Shown piece by piece: positions 58,793 to 64,000 of a stretch of 64,000 nt of DNA. This stretch comes from Hyphomicrobiales bacterium. GTDB taxonomy: Bacteria; Pseudomonadota; Alphaproteobacteria; Rhizobiales; Devosiaceae. Below the pieces are notes generated by a model that had not been told where the DNA came from, did not search any database, and saw only the letters and a program-made list of their open reading frames with translations. Every line of letters starts with the position of its first letter. The stretch's first letter is position 1. The DNA lies in NCBI GenBank assembly GCA_004144345.1, contig SEEL01000017.1, positions 1 through 64,000 of the forward strand, given 5' to 3'. The position numbers and the translations under genes were made by a program.

Positions 58793-59434
58793 TCAGTTGC
58801 CGACGAAGCCCTTGTGCTTGAGATGAGAGTAGGCGGCGATGATGGCGCGCAGCCGCTCTTCCGAGGTCTTGTCGCCGCCATTGGCGTCGGGGTGATGGAT
58901 CTTCACGAGCGCCTTGTAGGCGCGCTTGATCTCATCGGACTTGGCCGAGGCCTTGAAGCCCAGCGCCTCGAAGGCGCGGCGGTCGATCTCGTTGAGCTTG
59001 ATGACGCGCTCGGGCGCCGGGCCGCGCGCATTGGCGCGGGCATAGCGGGCCCAGATATGCAGCGGATCGGAGAAGCGCTTGGCCTTGGGGGCGCTGGCGT
59101 CGCGCTTGGGCATGCGCGGACCGCTATTGACGCCCGGCTTGCTGCCCAGCCCCCAGCTCGGCCGGCCATCGGTCTGGCTGGTCGTGTAGAGGTGCTTTTC
59201 GCGCTCGGCCTCGTTCATGTCGGCGAAGAAGTTGAATGCCGTGTTGTAGTGGCGCACATGCTCAAGGCAGAAATGGTGATATTCGCCCTCGAAACGGTGG
59301 CCTTTGGGCGCCTTGTAGATGCCCGGCTGGGCGCAACCTTCCCAGCCGCAGTCCGGGACATCCGGCTGAGGTTCTGGTGCATGCTGCCGCGGCTGGATGC
59401 GGATCCGATCGAAGAGCTTGGAATCGATAGTCAT
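58793..59434 (-). CDS. J-domain co-chaperone
   Basis: 213 residues with the J domain at the C-terminus (about 150-213), HPD present in IHHPDANGG. The N-terminal part has a Cys/His set (CGWEGCAQPG, HHFCLEH) that may bind zinc. In many Rhizobiales this gene sits between bolA and cobS, as here apart from two inserted genes. Confidence 0.88.
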   Translation of the reverse strand: MTIDSKLFDRIRIQPRQHAPEPQPDVPDCGWEGCAQPGIYKAPKGHRFEGEYHHFCLEHVRHYNTAFNFFADMNEAEREKHLYTTSQTDGRPSWGLGSKPGVNSGPRMPKRDASAPKAKRFSDPLHIWARYARANARGPAPERVIKLNEIDRRAFEALGFKASAKSDEIKRAYKALVKIHHPDANGGDKTSEERLRAIIAAYSHLKHKGFVGN

Positions 59435-59482
59435 CAGTCCTAGTTACGTCCCGAAAAGCTGACGCCCAAGAGGGGTACCCTT

Positions 59483-59770
59483 ATGCCTGTTCGCGATGCG
59501 ATTGTTGCAAAACTTTCGGCGGAATTCGCCCCGAGCCACCTTGAAGTGATCGACGAGTCCTCACGACATCAAGGACATGCCGGGTCCCGGCCCGAGGGCG
59601 AGACGCATTTTCGTGTTCGCATCGCCTCCGCGCGCCTCACCGGGACGCGTGTCAGCCAGCATCGTTCCATCATGAAAGCGCTCGACGCCGAGATCAAAGG
59701 CGGCGTGCATGCCCTCGCCATCGAGGTGTTGTCCCCCGGTTCTCCACAGGCGGCGCCACAGGGCAGCTGA
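59483..59770 (+). CDS. BolA-family protein
   Basis: 95 residues. RDAIVAKLSAEFAPSHLEVIDES and GETHFRVRI with RLxQHRxI (VSQHRSIMKAL) are BolA signatures. BolA proteins pair with monothiol glutaredoxins in iron-sulfur handling. It is divergent from the J-domain gene. Confidence 0.92.
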   Translation: MPVRDAIVAKLSAEFAPSHLEVIDESSRHQGHAGSRPEGETHFRVRIASARLTGTRVSQHRSIMKALDAEIKGGVHALAIEVLSPGSPQAAPQGS

Positions 59771-59992
59771 AAAGATAGATAGGAAGCCGCTGTCCCAAGC
59801 GCCAGTTTGCGGCAGCAGCATGACCGTCCCTATGTTGTGACGGGATTTGGCGATTTTCGCCGGCGCTGTGTCCACCTTGCCATAATACGGCGGAAGTCCG
59901 GCGCCGCGACGACGGCGCGCCGCGATCTCGGCGAAGTTTCGCCCGCCTGAGTGCCTAGCACTTTTCGTGCAGACAGCTTTCAGGAGGGCGCA

Positions 59993-60994
59993 ATGAAAAT
60001 GTCTCGGCAGCGAGCGATGTTGCTCGCCATGTGCCTCGCCGGTGCAACGGGCCAGGCGCTCGCCACCGACAGCACGCTGACGCTGGTGATGGGTGGCGAG
60101 GCCTATGATGGTCCGCCGAAATTCTCGGTGAGCTTCGCCGGTCAACTGATCGGCGAGGGGACGGTTGCGGCTGCCATCGACACCGGCAGCGCGGGGCGCT
60201 TTGCCGATGCGAAGGACAAGACGCCCTATGTGCAGACGTTCACCTTCAAGGTGCCCGAAGCGGCGTTCGATCAGGACGGGCAGGTGAGCATCAAATTCCT
60301 CAACGAGGCCTATGGCGGGCCGGGCTCGGAGCGCGACCGCAATCTGTTCCTCGCCTCGATCTCGCTCAATGGCCGCGCCGTCACGGCCTCCGGCCTCACT
60401 ACCGAGAGCCAGGACCGGCAGGGCGTCGCCAACGAAATGCTGGGCGAGTTCCTCGTCATCCCCGACGGGACGCGCGAGGCGGTGTCGCGGGCGCCACAGG
60501 GCGGCTGGCCGCCGCCACTGAGCGATGTGGCGAAGCCGGTCGGCGCTCCCGCCGCGACGACCGCCAAGGCCGAACCCGCAGCACCTGCCGCGGCAGTGCC
60601 GGCGGCAAGCACGGAGCCGGTCGAAACCGCGGCGCTCGATCCCGATCCGGAAGCGGCGGCGCACAAATGCGATCTCGATGAAAAGTACAATGTCATCGGC
60701 TTCAACGCGAACTCGAACGACCTCACCGTCAAGCTGATCGAACGGCTCGACCAGGTGGTCGCCGATATCGGCCAGCGGCAGTGCAACGTCACGGTCACCG
60801 GTTATTCGAGCAAGCAGGGCTCGATCGCGTCCAATGCCCTGTTCGCCATCGAGCGGGCGCAGAACTCGCTGCGCTATCTGCAGGAGAAGGGCGTCAAATT
60901 CATCAAGGCCAGCGCCAGTGGCGTCGGCGCCACCGATGAATTCGGCCCCGATTTTGCCTCCAACCGGCGGGTGGTCATCACCGTCACGCCGTAG
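59993..60994 (+). CDS. CBM60-like domain fused to an OmpA-like domain
   Basis: 333 residues. Signal peptide to about residue 25 (ALAT). Residues about 27-140 resemble xylan-binding CBM60/CBM36-type modules: VMGGEAYDGPPKFSVSFAG, AIDTGSAG, TFTFKVP, FLNEAYGGPGSERDRNLFLASISLNG. An Ala/Pro linker (about 175-220) leads to an OmpA-like peptidoglycan-binding domain ending NRRVVITVTP. AGGAGGG precedes the ATG. Likely envelope protein that binds a sugar polymer. Confidence 0.72.
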   Translation: MKMSRQRAMLLAMCLAGATGQALATDSTLTLVMGGEAYDGPPKFSVSFAGQLIGEGTVAAAIDTGSAGRFADAKDKTPYVQTFTFKVPEAAFDQDGQVSIKFLNEAYGGPGSERDRNLFLASISLNGRAVTASGLTTESQDRQGVANEMLGEFLVIPDGTREAVSRAPQGGWPPPLSDVAKPVGAPAATTAKAEPAAPAAAVPAASTEPVETAALDPDPEAAAHKCDLDEKYNVIGFNANSNDLTVKLIERLDQVVADIGQRQCNVTVTGYSSKQGSIASNALFAIERAQNSLRYLQEKGVKFIKASASGVGATDEFGPDFASNRRVVITVTP

Positions 60995-61007
60995 TCCCCA
61001 TTCCGGT

Positions 61008-61056
61008 ATTCCCTCCTCCTCGCCGAGGAGGGAACGGTGGACCTTCGGGTCCACCC
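61008..61056. terminator. Double hairpin after the CBM60-OmpA gene
   Basis: TCCCTCCTC (61010-61018) with GAGGAGGGA (61025-61033), then GTGGACC-ttc-GGGTCCAC (61037-61053 region). No long T-run. It resembles an H1 unit with its two hairpins in reverse order and could end transcription with Rho or stabilise RNA. Confidence 0.45.
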
Positions 61057-61183
61057 CCGGCGTCGTTCTCGCCTCCGCAAGGCGGAACCCAGTGGTTAGT
61101 ATTGTTTCGATCTGGATCCCGGTTGGAGGCAACCACCGCAGCAATGCGGAACCCGGGATGGCGCCGGACCCGGGGGCGGGTCC

Positions 61184-61602
61184 TTACTGCTTCGAGCGGC
61201 TCGGCTTTTTGGCAGCGCGCTCGATTGCCTTCAGATGGTTGAAGGCGATCGCCGCCTTCACAAGCTTTTTGAACGGCCGCACCCGCAGCTTATCGCCCTC
61301 GACAAAGTCGATCGAGCGCCAGACATTGCCGTTGAAGCCATTGTTGAACAGCCCATCGGATCATCGAGACTCGCGCCATGGGCGAAGGTGACCTTCACCT
61401 TGCCCTTGTGCGGATTGGCGATGGCGAACGCGCCGTCGCTCTCCCAGGTGGGCGTGCCCATCCATTTGAAGGTCTCGACGATATCGGGCGACACGCCCAG
61501 CACTGCCTTGCGGATATCGGCGAGCAGCTTGCCGCGCCAATCGTCAGTGCGCGCGATCAGCGCGTCGATCGCGGCAGACGCGTCGTCGACCTTTACCGCC
61601 AT
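61184..61602 (-). pseudogene. DUF1801 protein with a single-base frameshift
   Basis: The first frame reads a normal DUF1801 start (MAVKVDDASAAIDAL ... TFKWMGTPTWESDG ... KVTFAHGASLDDP) and then leaves homology. One base appears lost near 61352-61353: shifting frame there restores LFNNGFNGNVWRSIDF, VEGDKLRVRPFKKLVKAA and a stop at 61184. It is either a real pseudogene or a sequencing error. It directly abuts the preceding DUF1801 gene. Confidence 0.75.
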
Positions 61603-62040
61603 CTAGCCTGCCGCCTGCTTGATCCGCGCCACGATCTGCTTCTCCTCCGCCGGGCCGATCTTCAGCAGGGCATAGGAGGTCGGCCAGAAATTGCCCTCAT
61701 CGAGCTTGGCGCTCGAGGAAAAGCCGAGCGTCGCATAGCGCTCCTTGAACTTCTCGCCGGGTGTGAAGAACAGCACCGCCTTGCCATTGTCCCCGGCCCA
61801 GGCCGGCATGCCGTACCAGGTGGTGGGCTTCAGCCCGGGCGCATGCGCCGTGACCAGTTCATGCAGCTTTTGCGCCAGCACCTTGTCGTTCCCGCCGAGC
61901 TCGGCGATCTTGGCCGCGAGGTCGGCGGCGCCATCCTTCTTGCCGCGCTTGCGCTCCTTGGCTAGGTCCTTCATCGCCTCCTTTTCGGCGTCGGTGAAGG
62001 TCTTTTCGCCTTTGACGGCTTTGGTGCTCTTGGTCGCCAT
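61603..62040 (-). CDS. DUF1801-family protein
   Basis: 145 residues. LHELVTAHAPGLKPTTWYGMPAWAGDNGKAVLFFTPGEKFKERYATLGF is the DUF1801/YdhG-like core. It is preceded by a Lys-rich N-terminal stretch. GAGGAGG precedes ATG 62040. Function is not established; such genes often accompany ArsR/SRPBCC pairs. Confidence 0.78.
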   Translation of the reverse strand: MATKSTKAVKGEKTFTDAEKEAMKDLAKERKRGKKDGAADLAAKIAELGGNDKVLAQKLHELVTAHAPGLKPTTWYGMPAWAGDNGKAVLFFTPGEKFKERYATLGFSSSAKLDEGNFWPTSYALLKIGPAEEKQIVARIKQAAG

Positions 62041-62050
62041 GCTTGCCTCC

Positions 62051-62257
62051 TCAGGCGCGGTTAGCTCTTGCGAAATAGGGCAGGGCGAACATCCATAGCC
62101 CCGTCAGCAGCATAAAGAACAGCGGCAGCAGCGGCGAATAGGTCACCCAGGCGATATTTTGGCCCATGCTGATGAGGGCGATATTGGCGACCACGGTCAG
62201 CGTGAAGATGATCGACAGCCAGCGATGCGCCTGCCGGATCAGTTTGTTCCAGTTCAT
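62051..62257 (-). CDS. Small two-helix membrane protein
   Basis: 68 residues with two hydrophobic segments (about 10-32 and 40-60). MNWNKLIRQAHRWLSIIFTLTVV looks like a conserved small inner-membrane protein found in similar operons. A strong GGAGGAGG precedes the ATG. Function unknown. Confidence 0.7.
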   Translation of the reverse strand: MNWNKLIRQAHRWLSIIFTLTVVANIALISMGQNIAWVTYSPLLPLFFMLLTGLWMFALPYFARANRA

Positions 62258-62272
62258 GACATCCTCCTCCGT

Positions 62273-62671
62273 TCAATCCAGCCGTGCGAGCACGGTTTCC
62301 ATGGCATCGAAATAATTCGGCCAGGCCATCTGCGCGCCGCGATAGGCCTGTTCCTGCGCCAGCGGGAAGCCGGCCTGTTCCATCCTCAGATGCGTGCCCG
62401 TGCCGCTTGCGGTCAGCGTCCAGGTCACGACGCTTTCGAGGCCGAAGGCCGACCAGCTGTAGGACAGGGTTCTATGCGGCTCGACTTCCAGCACCTTGCA
62501 GTCAATGGCGCCCCAATCCTCGCTGAAGCGGAAATCGTGGCCGACCCGCGGTTTGAAATCGCTCTGCATCAGCCATTCGCCGATCAGATGCGGCTGGGTC
62601 AGCGCCCGCCAGATTTTTTCCGGCGGATAGGCGATGTCGCGCTCGACGATGACGGAGCGGAGTTCGGTCAT
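62273..62671 (-). CDS. SRPBCC (AHSA1-type) domain protein
   Basis: 132 residues. VIVERDIAYPPEKIWRALTQPHLIGEWLMQ and the C-terminal GAQMAWPNYFDAMETVLARL are typical of the START-like/AHSA1 fold that binds hydrophobic ligands. Its ATG overlaps the ArsR stop by four bases. Confidence 0.88.
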   Translation of the reverse strand: MTELRSVIVERDIAYPPEKIWRALTQPHLIGEWLMQSDFKPRVGHDFRFSEDWGAIDCKVLEVEPHRTLSYSWSAFGLESVVTWTLTASGTGTHLRMEQAGFPLAQEQAYRGAQMAWPNYFDAMETVLARLD

Positions 62672-62991
62672 TGGTCCATCCTCTTGAGTAAGTCCTCGAG
62701 CCGGTCGATGCGGTGCTCCCAAAAGCCCTGCATCTGCCGGGTCCAGTCGGTGAGGGGCGACAGCGCATCGAGCCGCGCCGAATAATGGGTCTGGCGTCCC
62801 TGTGGCCGGTCGCGTACGAGGCCCGCCTGCTTGAGAATGCCCAGATGTTTCGACACCACCGGCTGCGACACGCCCGCCTGTTCGGTCAGCGCGCCCACGG
62901 TCTGCTCACCCTGCTGGCACAGGCGTTCGAAGATCGCCCGCCGCGTCGGGTCGGCAAGTGTCCGGAACAGCTGATCCTCGGCAGCCGACAT
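62668..62991 (-). CDS. ArsR-family repressor
   Basis: 107 residues, winged helix (LADPTRRAIFERLCQQGEQTVGALTEQAGVSQPVVSKHLGILKQAGLV). The metal-binding ELCVCDL motif is absent, so it likely responds to another signal, as in ArsR-SRPBCC pairs. It heads a five-gene run ending at 61184. An inverted repeat lies upstream. Confidence 0.9.
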   Translation of the reverse strand: MSAAEDQLFRTLADPTRRAIFERLCQQGEQTVGALTEQAGVSQPVVSKHLGILKQAGLVRDRPQGRQTHYSARLDALSPLTDWTRQMQGFWEHRIDRLEDLLKRMDQ

Positions 62992-63006
62992 AAATCCATA
63001 CCTCGT

Positions 63007-63043
63007 TGGCTATGGATCAATCTATAGCCAAATGGCTATGGAT
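63007..63043. promoter_or_regulatory. Candidate ArsR operator
   Basis: ATAGCCA-aa-TGGCTAT (63024-63039) is a perfect dyad, and TGGCTATGGAT occurs twice (63007-63017, 63033-63043). It lies 16-52 bases upstream of the ArsR start, fitting autorepression. Confidence 0.6.
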
Positions 63044-63057
63044 GAGTCAAGCGGCCG

Positions 63058-63339
63058 TCAGGCGGCCTTGCGGGTCTTGAACTCGACCGTCATGCCGGCT
63101 GCCGCAAGCATGCCGACAATCGCATCGATGCTGAACAATGCGATCTTGCCGCGCATGAGATCGGAGACGCGCGGCTGCGTGACGTTCAAGCGCCCGGCGG
63201 CCTCGCTCTGGGTCCAGCCCTGCTGCCGGATGTGATCCTGGAGCGTCGACATCAATTGCGACAGCAGCTTCATGCGCTCGCGCTCGACGGGATCAGCCTC
63301 GATCGCATCCCAGATATTCTCGAAGCGTTCATTGGCCAT
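63058..63339 (-). CDS. HigA-type antitoxin, XRE-family
   Basis: 93 residues. HTH of the XRE type with WTQSEAAGRLNVTQPRVSDLMRGK. The N-terminal ENIWDAIEADPVERERMKL is typical of antitoxins paired with Gp49-like toxins. It overlaps the toxin gene by 11 bases, in the toxin-first order of higBA. Confidence 0.85.
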   Translation of the reverse strand: MANERFENIWDAIEADPVERERMKLLSQLMSTLQDHIRQQGWTQSEAAGRLNVTQPRVSDLMRGKIALFSIDAIVGMLAAAGMTVEFKTRKAA

Positions 63340-63670
63340 TGCCGACCTCCTTGATCAGTTCGCGATACCGCCGGGCGGCCAGATCGATGTCGTGGGCAGG
63401 TGTCTTCTGCGTCTTCTTCTGGAAGCAGTGCAGGACATACACAGCGTCCGCCAGCTTGGCGACGTAGACAACGCGGAACGTGCCGCCCTCTTCCCACAGA
63501 CGTAACTCCATGGCGCCAGCGCCGATGGAACTCATTGGCTTCCAGTCGTCAGGCTCCCGGCCCTGCTGCACCTTGTCGAGCTGAAATCCAGCCTCCGCGA
63601 TGGCAGCGCGCGGAAAGCTCAGCAGGTCTTTGTAGCTTGTGTTGCGGAACTCAAGCGGCTTCGCGACCAT
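63329..63670 (-). CDS. HigB/Gp49-like (RelE/ParE superfamily) toxin
   Basis: 113 residues. Conserved KPMSSIGAGAMELRLWEEGGTFRVVYVAKLADAVYVLHCFQKKTQKTP, the phage Gp49/HigB pattern with basic residues used for mRNA cleavage. An AT-rich promoter zone (63671-63702, TATACAAATTTTTATATA) precedes it. Confidence 0.85.
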   Translation of the reverse strand: MVAKPLEFRNTSYKDLLSFPRAAIAEAGFQLDKVQQGREPDDWKPMSSIGAGAMELRLWEEGGTFRVVYVAKLADAVYVLHCFQKKTQKTPAHDIDLAARRYRELIKEVGNGQ

Positions 63671-63708
63671 GAGGCAATATACAAATTTTTATATACTCAC
63701 GCAAGGTA

Positions 63709-64000
63709 CTAACCCCGCATCTCGTCCAGATAATCCCGCACTGCCGCTGGATCGACGTTCTTTTCGATGAAGCTCTGGCCGATGCCGCGGGTGAGGATGA
63801 AGGTCAGGGCGCCGCGCACGACCTTCTTGTCCTGGGCGATGGCGTCCATCAGGAAGCCGGTGCCGGGCAGCTCGCCGGGGATGTCGGCCAGTCTCGTCGG
63901 CAGGCCGGCGCGCTTCAGATGCGCCTCGATGCGGCCCGTGTCCTGGCTCGGGGCGAGGCCGAGCTTGGCCGAAAAGCCATGAGCCAGCACCATGCCGATG
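63709..64000 (-). CDS. aroB: 3-dehydroquinate synthase, C-terminal part (cut by window edge)
   Basis: The visible C-terminal region reads GMVLAHGFSAKLGL, GLPTRLADIPG, DAIAQDKKV and LTFILTRGIGQSF, matching the AroB C-terminal helical domain of the shikimate pathway. The gene runs off the right edge; the start is outside the window. Confidence 0.88.
   Translation of the reverse strand, partial: IGMVLAHGFSAKLGLAPSQDTGRIEAHLKRAGLPTRLADIPGELPGTGFLMDAIAQDKKVVRGALTFILTRGIGQSFIEKNVDPAAVRDYLDEMRG

Overview
The window looks like chromosome from a GC-rich alphaproteobacterium of the order Hyphomicrobiales (Rhizobiales), most likely near Devosia. That placement is an inference. It rests on gene content and order: ccoNOQP with ccoGHIS, a heme-PAS fixL with fixJ, fnrL beside hemN, cobS/cobT near a J-domain gene and bolA, the helicase - S4 protein - fdxA - carD run, and rpmB divergent from a DUF3108 gene. 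I see no rRNA, phage, insertion sequence or CRISPR array. Two tRNA genes are present, Leu-CAA and Arg-CCU. Almost all genes are intact; one DUF1801 gene is frameshifted, and aroB is cut by the right edge.

Layout. 1-13.4 kb: housekeeping and accessory genes (Imm-5-like protein, ChaC, DUF2125, cobalamin adenosyltransferase with a HIG1 protein and a LysR regulator, an epimerase, two tandem DUF4360 secreted proteins, gluQ, alkA, an esterase, an HNH nuclease, a lipid kinase, DsbB, DUF72). 13.5-28.5 kb: a microaerobic respiration island with tRNA-Leu, a FixK-like regulator, hemN, fnrL, ccoGHIS, ccoNOQP, hemerythrin, a degenerate receiver and fixLJ. Three perfect FNR/FixK boxes (TTGAT-N4-ATCAA) lie in its promoter gaps. 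FixLJ would sense oxygen and feed FixK/FnrL, which would switch on the cbb3 oxidase, its assembly factors, heme synthesis and hemerythrin. 28.6-38.9 kb: stress, transport, GH3 beta-glucosidase and cell-wall genes. 39-44 kb: tRNA-Arg, a CobW GTPase coupled to a D-aminoacylase-like amidohydrolase, a thermonuclease-like protein and an M48 protease. 44-50.6 kb: carD, fdxA, an S4 protein and a SUV3-like helicase, interrupted by an NTF2-like gene with its own SoxR-like promoter. 50.6-61 kb: rpmB, a queuosine-precursor transporter, cobTS, a GH-A hydrolase, a spermidine-synthase-like protein, a J-domain protein, bolA and a CBM60-OmpA fusion. 61-64 kb: an ArsR operon, a HigBA-type toxin-antitoxin pair and the 3' end of aroB.

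Two genome-wide habits stand out. First, intergenic gaps in the left 37 kb carry a family of hairpins with fixed flanks and copy-specific stems (called H2 here). All eight copies found have the same orientation. Several sit inside the loop of a second palindromic repeat family (H1). Second, five convergent gene pairs overlap by exactly the four bases CTAG, so that each strand reads its own TAG stop from the same site.
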